Shown here: in pieces, positions 1-12,560 of the stretch | Position numbering within the stretch: the first letter of the stretch is position 1 | Layout: the number at the start of each line of letters is the position of its first letter | Assembly: GCA_038030265.1 (NCBI GenBank) | Contig: CM075937.1 | Span: 25,276,198 to 25,340,197, forward strand | Reading direction: 5' to 3' | Source of the DNA: Corythucha ciliata | Taxonomy: Eukaryota > Arthropoda > Insecta > Hemiptera > Tingidae | Length of the DNA: 64,000 nt | Program-made: the position numbers and the translations under genes | Notes under the pieces: generated by a model | What the model saw: only the letters and a program-made list of their open reading frames with translations | What the model was told of the DNA's origin: nothing | Databases searched by the model: none

Positions 1-228
1 TGACGGTAACATAAACATCAAACATCGCAAATATGCATGTAAATGTTTTTTCTTTTGCACGTTGTTAGGGCCAATGAGAGCAGTTTATACTCAAGTTTGC
101 AACCTTCAAAACCTTGTGCTCAACTCGTGGCATTCGAAAAACCACGAAATTCCATCAATTTTTTAGGTTGTTAAACAAAAATACCAGAAGAAAGCGTTTT
201 TCGAGCATGACCACAGGTATACATTGTT
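1..228. other. Unrecognised AT-rich flank
   Basis: I see no coding sequence, RNA gene or clear repeat in this stretch. It adjoins the left arm of the foldback repeat that starts near 229. Confidence 0.5.
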
Positions 229-1696
229 AAAGCCAGCTAAATTTGCTACAATTTAAGCCCAGTCCGAGCGTCCTACGTTTGTTATTTTCGGAGATACAGC
301 CAATCAAGAAATGTGTAATATGGCCAAAAAGCGAGATTTTATTGATAGCGAGGTTTTCCAAGACCCGTAGCACTCAAACATAATGGTCCTACAGAATATC
401 CACGCGAGAATAATTCTTAGGCAGTAGCTCAGTTTGAATCTGACGCTATTGCCTAAAATTTATTTTCGCGTCGATATTCTATAGGACAGGGTGACTGGTA
501 CTTGGTTGAGCAAAATAATAGGGGTGATTAAACATCCAAAATGCAACAAAAATTGTCTTATGACCTAGGTTCCGATTTCCTTTCCTAGTCGAGATAATAG
601 ATTTTTTCACGTTTTCAGCACATCACTGATTTTCGCAAGAAAAACAGCTGTAACTTGGGAAGCATGCGTCCTAGGTTAAATCCAACGACACCAATGAAAA
701 GAGCTCACTTTTTTCTGTGTGAGTACGGACATTTTGTCCAAAGTTAGCGAAAGATTCTTGGAGTAAACTGGGAAAATATCAGGATATTTGAAAAAATGTC
801 AGTTCTTGACAACTGTTCAAAGCTAGACTACACTAGCCATGGTGCTCCCAGCGCCCGGCAAAGCCCTCTAAAGCTGTATGAAGTAACTTGGTTTAATACT
901 TCATGCTTATTTTACTCCTGTCCTTCGCAATGTTTTGAGAAAAATCCATTGTTATACCAAAAAATGAGGCAATTAGGCCCATTTTGAGTGCCTAAAAGAA
1001 GATACGAAAGCTATTCCAAGATTTTTTTGCAGCTTATTCCACTTTTATTTGTCTGTCCTCATAGATTAGCATAGGAAAAGTGAATTAAGCTGAAAAAAAA
1101 AGTTTTGGGAATGGCTCTTGATCTTCTTGTAGGCACTCAAAATGGGCCTAATTGCCTCATTTTTTGGTATAACAATGGATTTTTATCAAGAAATTGCAAA
1201 GGACAGAAGTAAAATAAGCATTAAGTATTAAACTGAGTTAGTTTAGACAAAATGTCTTTACTCACACACAAAAAAGAGTGCTCTTTTCATTGGTGTCGTT
1301 GGATCTCACACACAAAAAAAGAGTGCTCTTTTCATTGGTGTCGTTGGATTTAACCTAGGACGCTTACTTCCCATGTTACATATATGTTTTTGTTGCGAAA
1401 ACCCGTGATGTGCTAAAAAACAACAAATTGATTATCTGAACTAGGAATGGAAATCCGACCTTAGGTCATAGGAAATTTTTTGTTGCATTTTGAGTGTACA
1501 ATCATCCCTCTCATTTTGTTCAACCAAGTACCAATCACCGTGTATTTGAGTGCTACGTTTCTTGAAAAATTACCATACCAATAAAATCTCGCTTTTTGGC
1601 GAGATTAGGTATTTTGTTGATTGCATGTATTTCCTGAACTAACAGACCCAGGATGCTCGGGCATGGCTTAAATTGTAGCAAATTTAGTTGGCTTTT
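229..1696. repeat. Long foldback (inverted-repeat) element
   Basis: Two arms match each other in inverted orientation. The outer ends pair AAAGCCAGCTAAATTTGCTA at 229 with its complement near 1677-1696. Inner blocks also pair, for example the TCCAACGACACCAATGAAAA region at 681-700 with complements near 1281 and 1332, and 900-990 with 1130-1230. The loop lies near 1,000-1,130. The right arm carries a short local direct duplication of about 50 bp (1256-1350). No transposase is encoded, so this is probably a non-autonomous Foldback-like or large MITE-like element. Arm identity is imperfect, which suggests age. Confidence 0.75.
386..487. mobile_element. Small palindromic MITE nested in the foldback arm
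   Basis: The sequence begins GTCCTACAGAATATCCACGC and ends with the near-perfect complement ending CTATAGGAC; most of its 102 bp folds on itself. The opposite arm of the host foldback (near 1530-1560) lacks it, so the right arm shows the approximate empty site and the insertion postdates the foldback. No open reading frame is present. Confidence 0.7.
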
Positions 1697-1794
1697 CTCT
1701 GGTGGAGTTTTCTCTGGATTCACCATTGAGAGACATCCCACGAGCGCCTTAGCATTTCTTTATTGGTACTCGCCAGCTCACCCTTTTTGTTTTA

Positions 1795-2927
1795 GTGCAC
1801 AACAACAAACAAGAAGAAACAATAATTTCAGGTAATATAAAGAAAATTAGTTCAGTGGGGAGGAATCGAATATCTGTGGAATGCAGTAGTAGTATTTCCG
1901 CGAATAAGCTAGTTGCCTCTAAAATCTTAAAAGAAAAAAATATGTTAGCGTACATTCCAAAGTTCGCTTTACAAAGGAAAGGTGTTATAAGAGGTGTTGA
2001 TACCCAAATAAGTGACGATGAAATAAAAAAGGTATTGAAATTCTCCACTGGTAGCTTGGAATCTTGATTGATATTAAAAGGTTAAACCGGCGTGTTGTTG
2101 ATCGAGAAAAGAAAGAAACCTCATATACACCGACCCAATCTGTCCTTATAACAGTAAGAGGGCAATGCCTGCCGCGTTTTGTATATATCTATTACTCTCG
2201 ATGCGAGGTAGAAACGTACGTTCAGAATGTGATACAGTGCCGATCTTGCTTAAGATACGGTCATTACTCTGATCAGTGTAAGGGGAAGAAACGGTGCGAA
2301 AAGTGTGGCGAAATTCACCCAAGCAGTGAATGCCACAGTAATCAAACGAAATGCGTCAACTGCAATGGTAATCATTCCGCGGTCGATAAAAAAGTGTGCC
2401 CCGCCTATTCCAAAGAGAGAAAAATCAAGCAATTAATGGCGCAGAAAAATATTCCTTACTTCGAGGCTACACAAGTGCACTCGGGCTCCTATTATTCAGC
2501 TATCGCTGACCTAACTGACATGGACGACAACGCAGTTTTCCCACCTTTACCGCGCTCTACTAATGTGCGTTCCAATGGTACATTGGAGATTCCCTCTACT
2601 CGCAGTAGTCAATTTTCTAAGAGCCTAAAACGCATTCGAGCTTCTTCCCCCCCTCCTAACAGACTTCCAGTTGGGGAACCCTCTTTTCCGTTTCGGCGGA
2701 CGATTCCCGGCGGTCTAGTTAGACAAAATCAAATTCAATACAAGACTTCGTCAGACACTGCTTCTACTTCTACTCAAGACGAAACTCTTGATCCGGAGAG
2801 AATCCTAGACCTAGTACTTTCCGTGTGCAAAGATATTCGCACCAAAAATATTAATATCGACGAAGATGTTTTGAAGAATATTATAAGAGATCGAATTGGG
2901 TCAATTAATCTAAAAAATCATCCGTAG
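1795..2927 (+). pseudogene. ORF1 of I-group element (CCHC zinc-knuckle protein), frameshifted
   Basis: This is the Gag-like nucleic-acid chaperone of the non-LTR element, which in such elements coats the RNA. The first part (1795-2067) is open but starts without a good ATG, so the true N-terminus is probably missing. It ends at TGA 2065-2067. The homologous reading continues one frame over from about 2064, with the ES-LIDIKRL region at the junction, so a single indel breaks the gene. The second part has three tandem cysteine-histidine knuckles, starting CRSCLRYGHYSDQC, then CEKCGEIHPSSEC and CVNCNGNHSAVDKKVC. A proline/serine-rich tail follows and ends at TAG 2925-2927. ORF2 starts 79 bp downstream. 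Confidence 0.8.
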
Positions 2928-3006
2928 TTCATCCATCCATAATAAGCTATACTTATTTATTTTAATTTTTGTATTTCTATTTATTTATTTTTATTTTTAT
3001 TTTTTA

Positions 3007-6000
3007 ATGCGTCATCCAAGTCATAATTTCAAACTACTTCAGTGGAATGCGCGCTCGCTTGCGGCTAAGCTACTCGAGACAGAAGCCTTTTTTAAACGTT
3101 TAGATATTAGCATTGCAGCCATATCCGAAACCTGGTTTCACCCAAACCGCTCTTATCTTGTGAGTGGATATCAGATTGTACGAAAAGACCGATCCGATGG
3201 CAGGGCTGGTGTTTCCATCTTGCTTAAGGATGGGATCAACTATGTTACAATGGATTTGCCCAATATTGCGGGCATCATGTCAATAGGAGTGACGGTGCGA
3301 CTCTCTGACAATAGTAATATGGACGTCATTTCGGTTTACAACGGCCCGGCTAACAATATTAAAAACACCCAATGGGAACGTCTCTTTTCTCGTGTAACTA
3401 ACCCGTGTATTGTTATGGGTGACTTTAACTGTCATCATGCGGCCTTCGGGGACGTATTCACTCAGTCCAAAGGTGTGCAACTGCTAGATGCAGTTGATGC
3501 GACGGGTTTGATATTTCTAAACACAGGGCTACCCACTCATTTTAGCTCTTCCAGTCAATCGATGTATTCAGTCCTTGATCTAACGTTTTGCTCTCCGATA
3601 CTCGCGTCGTCTTTGAATTGGTGGGTGACGGACGAACCTATGGGCTCTGATCACTTCCCCATAATGATTCAATTGAGAAATAAATGGATTTACACGTCTA
3701 TTAAGTCTTGATTAAGAAAGTGGCAATCGAAGAAAGCCGATTGGGACGTTTATAGAACCACGCTAGACAGTTCATACACTGACAACAACGGTAGCACATC
3801 ATATGAGAAATTTGTCTTGGACGTAAACGCAGCGTGTGAGCAATGTATTCCTTTACGTAGAGCGAACGCCGTGAAGCTCACCTCCGCAGTTTGGTGGAAT
3901 ACTGCGTGCACGGAGGTCAGGGAGCGGAGAAGGGAGGCCTTTCAAAACTTCAAACGTCAGCCGACTATGAATAACTTTTTTGAGTATAAAAAGATAAGTG
4001 CCAAGGCGAAAAAGGTCTTCATAGCCGCGAAAAAATCTTCGTGGAAGGGTTTCTGCGATAAGCTCAGTTGTAACACCCCCATATCAGAAGTGTGGCGACA
4101 AATCAAAAAACTAAACAATAGCTGTGGGACTACTCAAGGGCAACATACCTTGTCTGATAAGTGGATCTCTGACTTTCTCGGGAAACTAGCCCCAGATTCA
4201 GTTTCCTTACCTCCTCTACCACAAACCCCAGATGAATATAGCATTCAAAGCATACTGACTGAGGAAATCACCATTACAGAGCTTGAATCTGTGCTCAAAA
4301 AATCAGTTAACACTTCTCCCGGTCTGGACCGCATTGACTACCCTATTATTAACAACCTCCCTAACTTGTATAAACACCGTCTTTTGTCCATTTATAATTC
4401 AATTCTTAGCAACTCGGAGGTACCTCAGGACTGGAAACGTCATTGCATTATGCCGATATTGAAACCCGGCAAGCCTCCCAATAGTTGTGATTCCTATCGC
4501 CCCATCTCTCTGGCCTCGTGCCTATTAAAAACATTTGAAAGGATTCTGAAAAACCGATTAGAGTACTGGGTGGAACACAATAATGTCCTACCTCCAAGTC
4601 AATTTGGTTTTAGGAAAGGTCGTGGCTGTTTGGATAGTGTCGTACATCTCGTCACAGACATCCAGACTTGTTTTACAGGCGCGCAGTCCACTATTGCCCT
4701 CTTTCTCGATGTGTCCGGTGCATTTGATAATGTTAGGCTCTCTGTCCTGCGCTCAAAAATGGGGTATATAGGCTTTCCTAATAGGTTCATTCGTCTAATA
4801 ATATCTATCTTCGAAGAAAGGCGAGCCGAACTGCTAGTGAATGGCGTTCTGATGGAACCACGCATGGTGAGGGATGGCCTATCCCAGGGAGATATACTAA
4901 GCCCTATTTTATATGCCATCTACGTTTATGATATTGAATCCGTACTCCCTAAAAATGTTAAAATACTGCAGTACGCCGATGACATCTGTCTCTATACGAC
5001 GAGCGGCAATATTGACTCAGCAGTTGATGCTCTTTGTGAAGGTCTTCATAATATAAAGGCATATTTAGCCGACCTTGGACTAAGTATTTCACCCACGAAA
5101 TCTGTGATTTGTCCATTCTCCAGAATGAGGAATTTGCCTATCCCAGATAGCTTGAGCATGGGCGGCGAAAGTTATCCTGTAAAAAATGTCGCTAAATTCC
5201 TGGGTATTTACCTGGATAGAAAATTAAATTGGTCCCATCATATAAACTGCATACTGAAAAAATCGGACAAATATCTTAATATTTTACGACTTGTTTGCCA
5301 CACGCGTTGGGGGGCCGATCCTCATATCGCCCTCACTTTTTACCGTGTTACTATCAGATCCCTTTTTGACTACGGGTGTGTGTTTTATGGTCAAGCTGCG
5401 CAAACCCATCTTCGTAAGCTGGACGTTGTCCAACACAAATCCTTGAAGTTGTGTTTCGGACTGCTGAAAACAACACCAACGGATGCTCTGCTGAATGAAG
5501 TGGGTGAATACCCGCTGAGCATACGTAGGGATATGACGGCAGATAAGCTTCTACTAAAGATAAAGGCCTTATATCCTCTATGCTTTGCTAAGATATCTCA
5601 CCTCAACACGCTTAATCTAACCTCTAATTTCTGGTCCAAAAAATCGTCCCCCTTACTGACAGAAAGTTTCCTGCGAACACACAGAATCTCAAGTCAGGTA
5701 AACCCTCTTATTAAAATCCCTTTGTTTTCTATGAGTGAGGAATCGTACACAGCCGTACTACGAAATCTGCTAATCCCTGTATTTTATTTCACTAAAACTG
5801 AGTCCTTCACTTCAGGAATGAATGCATCTCTTCAAAATCTATTACACACTAAATTTCAAAATTATTATGTTATTTACACTGATGGATCAAAAACTAGCTA
5901 TCATGTAGGCAGTGCATTTTATGACCCACTGCGTGGCATTGGTAAACGCTTCAATCTTGAAAACAAAATGTCCATTTACACGGGCGAGCTATACGCCATT

Positions 6001-6696
6001 TTCGAGGCGATCAAGTATTTCCAAAGCATTCAACACGACAATCTTTTGATCATGACAGACAGCAAAAGTGCGGTTGATTCCATAAAAAATTATAAAATCG
6101 AGGCAAAACTGACCTACACTATTGTTGACATATTACAAATATCTGCTGAACTAGGTAGAATGAATAAACGTGTGTCCCTCATGTGGATCCCGTCGCACTC
6201 CGAAATTCTAGGAAACGAAATAGCAGACCGCCTGGCGAGGAACCCCATGGTGGAGGACTTATGTCACAGTGTAGATATTAGATTATCCTACTTTGACTAG
6301 TACTCGAATAAATATTCTTCCACACCGACTGGACAATTTTATAAAAGTTACGTTCCTTCTGTATCATCTAGTACATGGTTGAAGGGCAAAAATGACTGCA
6401 AAGACTTTATTCGAACTATTTGTAGATTAAGACTGAATCACGGCGTTTGCCAAAGTTTTTTGTTCAAAATTGGAGTAGCGCAATCTGCCTTATGTCCGAC
6501 ATGCAATGTAGATGGAACTTTGGAGCACCTTGTTATGTCCTGCAGCTTATTCGCAAATCAAAGGGAGCTCCTATTGAAAAAACTTCAAAATAAACTCTCG
6601 AACCCTTTTAACTACACTTGTATCCTCGCCTCTAATAATTCCGACGTTTATCTCGATGTGTACCAATTTCTGAAGTCTGTTCGCTGCGTAATCTAA
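3007..6696 (+). pseudogene. ORF2 of I-group element: endonuclease, reverse transcriptase, RNase H
   Basis: One frame of 1,230 codons, interrupted only by TGA at 3709-3711 and TAG at 6298-6300. The apurinic-type endonuclease (3007-3690) shows WNARSL, SETWF, GDFNCHH and the SDH end motif. It would nick target DNA for target-primed reverse transcription. The reverse transcriptase lies at about 4,400-5,300 with FGFRKGRG, FLDVSGAFDNV, LSQGDILSP and the catalytic QYADDICLY, followed by LGIYLDRKLNW. RNase H is at about 5,865-6,240, with YTDGS, a TGELYA glutamate, MTDS and the late WIPSH and NEIAD motifs. A C-terminal CPTC...HLVMSC knuckle (about 6,495-6,545) lies after the second stop. Both stops are single-base changes in otherwise intact domains, so inactivation is fairly recent. 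The nearest alternative is a Loa/Ingi-type lineage. Confidence 0.9.
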
Positions 6697-6804
6697 ATGA
6701 CCTCGTATTGACACCTACCTAAATGATTTACACCAGTGGCTGTATGGTTTCCAACACCAATGCCAATTAATTATAAAAAAAAATAAAATAAAAAATAAAA
6801 AAAA

Positions 6805-7194
6805 GAACGGCAGGGGTTCAGAAAAATGGTTGAAAACCTTTTTGAATCGGTGTTTTCGAGTTTTCATGCCCCAACAAATAGCCGGTAGTGAAAGTTTCTG
6901 TACGAGTGTACCACGTACCCGCATAACCGCCTTGTTTTCTTGATTCGGCGATGCCAAAGGTGCCAAAGGTATGCCAAACAATATCGAGGCCTCCTCGTCA
7001 CCGTCGGATTTTTTAGCCGTAGTTCACGGTAAAAAAGTGTCACTGACCAACATTTTTGATATATGGAACTTCCTCATTGTAGAAAACCTTTTGTGGTTTG
7101 TTGCCAAACGACAACAACAAATCACATGGAGTACCGGACTCAATGTTTCTCTGAAACGCCACCAGATATCGTATCCCTTAGCTACAATCGCCAA
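6805..7194. other. Unrecognised DNA
   Basis: Short open frames on both strands show no recognisable domain or codon pattern. A tandem TGCCAAAGG occurs at 6952-6969. I see nothing else that I can name. Confidence 0.4.
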
Positions 7195-10003
7195 TAGTGT
7201 AAGGCCCTGTTCACAAGCTCTATGTTTGTGTTGTGTGGTGTCCAAAGTCATGTAGAAAAACAAGTTGTCTCACTTACTAGAAGGCGGACTGAAGCTAAAC
7301 CTGAGTTATCATTTTTGCTCCCGTTAGCAGCGCGGTGGTCCCTATTTGACATAGCTTATCCATTTTGTAGCTGTGTTTTGAGTTGTGTGATTAGTGGTGT
7401 TATTAATAAATAATTAGTTAATTAAAGAAATTATTCGTTTACTGTAGCAAGAAAAATTGCCTTCCAGAAAACTCGTCTTACACCCCTCTCCCCGCACCGT
7501 GAGTATAATTTGCGACTTGTCAAACCCCACTCAAAATTGTTCAAAATTCGCTGAATAAAATCCGACTGTGTACAATAGTATTATAAGAGAGCCCTTTTCA
7601 AGAAAACCCATTTTTTAAAATGTGCAAGTTTCCAATTAGGAAGAATCGGGCCTAAAGCTGGTAAATAGTAACAACTTTAAAAATGGGCATGCAGTCCGAA
7701 AATTGGTTCCACCCGAGATGAAATAAAATGGCTTATTAATTGCTTTGATAGCCTCAATTCATTCATAATTATTTACTCAATACATTTATTTGCCGACCAA
7801 ATGCAGTTTCGTTCGAAACCAACGTAAATCTGGCCTCTGGCTGGCTTTTATAATTGAAATAAATTAGTATAAACATGAGTAAACAAATTATTCCTTTGCA
7901 GTCTCGATGACATAAGCTTATTTGCGCAAAAAAATAGCTCAAAATGCAATTACACAAATTTTTAATGTGAGAAAAGTATAAGTTGTCCCATGAATTTCCG
8001 GTGTGCTAGCCCGTCAAATAGGACCAGTGGTGCACTCTGACGGGATAAAAATTTCAAACTCACGTTTGGAGTCACTTTTTTCTTTCAGTGAGACAACTTG
8101 TTTTTCTACATGACTTTGGTGGTGTCTTAGTCCAATCAAATCGTATAAAAACAATACGATACGTGGACAAAAATCTCGTCTTTGGTTTTTTCACTTTATT
8201 CTATGTTTTTTGGGGTGAGAAACACGAATCTGAAGAGATCCAACACAATTTCCTTGTGCGTTTTGAGAAAATCGCGAAAAACTGATAATTTTTGGCATTT
8301 TTTTTAGTTTTTCGCTTGCAACTCCTCAATGACGCCTTCTACGGAAAATTGTACCCTGGGGGCCTATTCTCTAACTCCGAAGCAATAGCTTTTTCGCAGT
8401 CATATGTTTATTTCATTAATTTTCTTCAAACAAATGAATGAAATAGACACATGGCTGGCGAAAAAAATATTGCTTGTTGTTAGAGAATACGTCCCCTGTT
8501 CTTTTTTCAAGAGCATCAAGTTCTGCTTCGAATCACTTTTTCTTTTGTCACAATTGACACAACCGTTTCGCCGGTATTGATTTTTTTTAAATGGTCATTT
8601 TTAGTCGCGTTTGGCAAAAGTGGGTAAAAAAATAAAAGTAGTTCAACTCTCAGTTGAGTGATGTAATCTCTGACGCTACCTATAAGACTGGTGAGTTTTA
8701 ACATTTGTGGACAAAGTTAGTGGGCATAGCCACTTTTTTTTAAAAAACAAAACCTATTTTCATATTTTCATCGCCCTGAATATAATATTTTCCGGGTCTT
8801 GAAAAATTTGGCAAATATGGTTTCTGACTGTAAATTTTACCAGCTTTCACTGAAAAATAGTGCAATTTTCATCGAAGGCTTCGTTCGATAGTTATAGGCA
8901 AAAACGTTCGGCTGAAGAAAGGAGTTATTGGGAAATTACTCATTTTGCGAATTTCCCACTGTGTTTTATTGCAACTTATCGGGTATTTATAAAAACGCCA
9001 TATATCAGCTTCCAGATGAGTTTCTTTAAAGTTTAATCGGATGGATAGTTTTTGAGTTATAGGCCGAAATGTGACAAAAAAGGGTTTTTTGCAGCAAATT
9101 TCAAATTGTTTGACGTTATGGCCCAGTCTTATATTAATCTTCAAATGAAATTTCATATAATAGGTCTGATAGAAAATTCAATCAGCTTTCAGATCGTTTT
9201 TCACAGAAAAAAATTGGACTACTAGTTCTCGAGCTACTGGCAAAAATGTGCGAAAAACGTGGTTTTTGGGCCGCCTTTTTTCGCGATTTTTCTCGCTAAC
9301 TGATACCACTAATTTTTCGTGTAGGCTTCAAGGCTTTTCACTTATGAATTCAATTCTGAAAACTTTGATTTCTTGACATTTTTCGATTGGAACAGCCGTT
9401 TTTAAGTTGCAGCTGCCTTAGTCATTTTTATTAATTTTACCAAAAGTGGCTAAAAATGACCATTTCAAAAAATTAATACCGGTGAAACGGCTGGGTCAAT
9501 TGTGACAAAAGAAAGAACGATTCGACGCAGAATTCAATGCTTTTCAAAAAGTGAGAGGTTAACATTTACCGTAGAATGCGTCATTAAGGAGTTATAAGCA
9601 AAAAACTGAAAAAAGTGCGAAAAATAAGCAGTTTTTCGCGATTTTCTCAAAACGCACAGGGAAATTTTGTTGGATCTCTTCAGATTCGTGTTCCTCACCC
9701 CAAAAAAAATGGAATAAAGTGAAAAAATCGAAGACGAGATTTTTGTCCACGTGGAACTACCGTTTGACTGGACTACCTATGCAACCTATAAAAATGATTC
9801 ATTTTTCGAGGGAGTAAATTTGTTTGGCTGCATAGACTCCACAGAACGTAAACATAGAACTTGTGAACCGGGCCTTACACTATACTTTCTGTGTAGTCTA
9901 TGCAGCCAAGCAGATTTACTCCCTCGAAAAATGAAGCATTTTTATAGCTTGCATAGACACCACACAACACAAACATAGAGCTTGTGAACAGGGCCTTACA
10001 CTA
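7195..10003. mobile_element. Large terminal-inverted-repeat element, non-autonomous
   Basis: The ends pair over about 48 bp: TAGTGTAAGGCCCTGTTCAC and following bases at 7195, and its complement ending at 10003. Internally, 8085-8640 pairs in inverted orientation with 9400-9770, including the motif AATACCGG next to AAACGGCT and the GAGGAGTT-type block. The central 8,640-9,400 holds a degenerate repeat built on AGTTATAGGC plus AAAAATGTGCG. The right end is duplicated: a second copy of the terminal repeat sits at about 9,847-9,894, within a local palindrome (9797-9946). No transposase can be seen. The terminal motif recurs in a small element at 27,055-27,318, so this is a family. Confidence 0.7.
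7230..8130. repeat. Inverted repeat nested in the left side of the large TIR element
   Basis: Sequence at 7230-7285, including CATGTAGAAAAACAAGTTGT, is the complement of 8085-8127. A second pairing joins the GGTCCCTATTTGAC block near 7336 with the GTCAAATAGGACC block near 8013. The arms are short and diverged. It may be a separate inserted foldback or part of a larger nested hairpin. There is no coding potential. Confidence 0.55.
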
Positions 10004-10226
10004 TACTTTCTCTAGAAACTGCGCTCAGCTATCAATTTACGTAACGGTGGTCCGACAAGCATATTGAAGGACGTTCAAATTGAATTATTTGGAATTAATG
10101 TAAGTCGCAACTCATGATTTAGTAGCAGCTAGCTACAGTCAATGGCTATAAAATTCGCAATAACCACTAATTTTTCCGGCGAGGGAAGTTGTGAAGGCTG
10201 ACGCCATCCTTCGTTCCCAAGTGGCA
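10004..10226. other. Unrecognised DNA between two mobile elements
   Basis: Nothing recognisable. It ends at the 9-bp target duplication of the next element. Confidence 0.4.
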
Positions 10227-11119
10227 ACCAAAAACGGGTACTCCTAATTTGCGGACCAACAACACGAATTCTGCGGACCAGCCCATAACTCTCCGTAAAG
10301 CGTTCCGACTGGGCTGATTTTCTGTAAATACATATACTCTACTCCGGTGGCAGTACAAGCCATCAAAATTTGATGACGATCCGGGATGCCAATTCAGAGT
10401 GTACAGATTCAAACAAGTGACCGTAGTGGCGCGAAAAAGCGTAGAGTGACAAGTGATGGTGTATTTAAAAACTACCCAAGATTGAACTTACGTTCCTTTC
10501 GACCCGACGGGCTTGAGGTCACGTGATCAAGCGTATTCGCGCGGGCAGGTCGCGAAGGCACGGGTCCCCCATAAAGACTTCGCAGAACGTCAGAAACCCA
10601 GGGCCATGTTTCTAAAATCCCTTAGTGTTGTGGATAGCGAGCAGTTCCCTCAAGGTTAAAGTTGACGCTACCTGGCCATTGTCCCTCGCTCACTCACCGA
10701 TCGGCGAATTACCCCGGACCGAGCTCATTTCTTCAATATTATATTTCACATATCATAGCGCTCTTTTTAGGCCGTTACATCACCCCCATCTAAACGCCAG
10801 CGCACATAATATAGCCTGCTCCACCTTGTGTGCCCGGCTTGGCACCTCTCCTTCGGCCGGAGCCCTCACCCATCACCCACGACGTTCACTGGTGGGACCC
10901 ACATTCAGGCACGCACAAAGGGCAAGGTCCAGCTCCTCGACGGCCAACACAAAAGGGCGGCTTCCGAAATACTCTCTTCCAACGACAATGGCCTATGGTG
11001 GGAGGAGGGTCGTTTTTTGTTACGACGAGCAAGGAGGCCGGCTGATGCCCTTCATGAAGATAACGACCCCGCGCCGTCTCACCCTCGAGATCCTGCTATG
11101 TGCCACAACACCTCGGAAC

Positions 11120-11475
11120 GCTTCACGGAGAGTTATGGGCTGGTCCGCAGAATTCAACTCGTTGTGGTGTGGTGAGAGGGGGGTCAGCAAATTACCGGAT
11201 CGTCATCAAATTTTGATGGCTTGTATTGCCACCGGAGTAGAGTATATTTACAGAAAATCAGCCCAGTCGGAACGCTTTACGGAGAGTTATGGGCTGGTCC
11301 GCAGAATTCAACTCGTTGTGGTGTGGTGAGAGGGGGGTCAGCAAATTACCGGATCGTCATCAAATTTTGATGGCTTGTACTGCCACCGGAGTAGAGTATG
11401 TTTACAGAAAATCAGCCCAGTCGGAACGCTTTACGGAGAGTTATGGGCTGGTCCGCAGAATTCGTTTTGTTGGTC
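11120..11475. repeat. 154-bp tandem repeat in the element's right arm
   Basis: The block containing GAGAGTTATGGGCTGGTCCG and the following AATTC recurs at 11151, 11305 and 11459, an exact spacing of 154 bp each time. About two full units and part of a third are present. The left arm of the host element has a single unit, so the right arm expanded by tandem duplication. Confidence 0.85.
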
Positions 11476-11646
11476 TGTAACGAGGCGGCCCCAATTTTTG
11501 GCTTCATTTATATTATTTCATTCCCCAGTATAAGAAGGAGAAACCTTCAGTTGAGCGAGTTTGTTTACCAGATGATAAATAAAGGAAACCCCTAGCAACG
11601 GGAGGAAAGGGAAAGAAAAGGCATAATTTGGGGGAAATCAAGTCCC

Positions 11647-11653
11647 TATAAAA
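11647..11653 (+). promoter_or_regulatory. TATA box of the solo LTR
   Basis: TATAAAA lies about 170 bp inside the LTR and is followed by a GC-richer stretch. This suits the U3-R boundary of an LTR promoter. The call comes from motif and position only. Confidence 0.5.
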
Positions 11654-11954
11654 AGGCGTGCAGAGCTCGTCTCGAGGCATTATTTTGACAGTTTCTTGCT
11701 AGTTTTTACGCAGTTTTGGCAGTTTTCATAGTTTTCCTAACGCCAAGTGTAATTTTGTGAGTTTAGTTCACTCAAAGGGCAGGGAGTGATTCACGGGGTG
11801 AATTGTCGCGTTTGTGCGTCTGTTCTGTAAGTTGTGCGTCTTTTTTCTCGCTTTTCTTCTAAATTCTCTCGCTCGTCACCGTGTACGAGTTTTTCACCGG
11901 TGTGCTCGTTCGAGTTACAATACACTCGCACACACCACGCACAGTTGTCTCCGA

Positions 11955-12172
11955 CGTTGCCGCCGCTCACCGTAGCTGGACCCGGCACGCAGTAAGACAC
12001 ATTTCGTCGTTCGTTGTCGCCGCCGCTCACCGTAGCTGGACCCGGCGCACACACACAAGACACCAACCGTCGCAGACGTTGCCGCCACTCACCGTAGTCG
12101 GACCCGGCACGCACAAGACGTCACTCGCCGTTCGTTTTCGCCGCCACTCACCGTAGTCGGACCCGGCGGACT
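11955..12172. repeat. Four ~62-bp tandem repeats inside the LTR
   Basis: The core CTCACCGTAG-(C/T)(T/C)GGACCCGGC recurs four times at about 62-bp spacing (near 11,965, 12,027, 12,089 and 12,150), each time preceded by GCCGCC(G/A). The first two units read AGCTGGACC and the last two AGTCGGACC, so the array grew by duplicating pairs. Confidence 0.8.
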
Positions 12173-12359
12173 CTGTTCATCGAAGTGGAAACACGGACAC
12201 GCACACGCACAAACACAAACACGCGACTACACCCAGAAACGCAGAAGCGGACATCGTGAGTCAGTCCATTCCCTGCGCCTGCCGTCTTCAAGACCCCGTC
12301 TCTACCTCCTCTGCGGAAGCGAACCAGCTCGCCGGCTGTTGCCGTCGACCTCACACCCC

Positions 12360-12560
12360 TTGCCACTGACACGCACACACCACGTGTAACTGACACGCAC
12401 ACACCACGTGTAACTGACACGCACACACCACGTGTCACTGACACGCACACACACACTGACACGCTCACACCACCTGTCACTGACACGCACACACACTGAC
12501 ACGCACACCCACACTGACACGCACACACACACCCCCCCTCACACCTACACCCCCCCCAGT
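12360..12560. repeat. Short-period CTGACACGCACACAC repeat
   Basis: Units of about 15-24 bp, such as ACTGACACGCACACACCACG, are repeated in tandem and grade into CA-rich and C-rich simple sequence. Apparent long open frames here are translations of the repeat. Confidence 0.8.

Larger units (their letters stand above)
1790..6804 (+). mobile_element. I-group non-LTR retrotransposon, near full length, inactive
   Basis: The element carries ORF1 (CCHC nucleic-acid-binding protein), a 79-bp spacer, then ORF2 (endonuclease, reverse transcriptase, RNase H, C-terminal zinc knuckle). It ends in an A-rich tail of AAAATAAA units at about 6770-6804. The 5' end abuts the foldback repeat and lacks a recognisable 5' UTR or methionine start, so it is probably slightly 5' truncated. 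I did not find a convincing target-site duplication. The RNase H after the reverse transcriptase points to the I group (I, Loa, Ingi and relatives) rather than Jockey or CR1. Three disruptions (one frameshift, two nonsense codons) make autonomous movement unlikely. Confidence 0.85.

Noticed and set aside
10625..11329. 234-codon plus-strand frame
   Set aside because: It runs across the edge of the 154-bp tandem repeat and repeats its own tail (SERFTESYGLVRRIQLVVVW). It is an accidental frame in repeat DNA.
12148..12532. Open frames of 76-126 codons, rich in Val-Cys-Val-Ser
   Set aside because: They are translations of the CTGACACGCACACAC repeat in the solo LTR, open in several frames at once.
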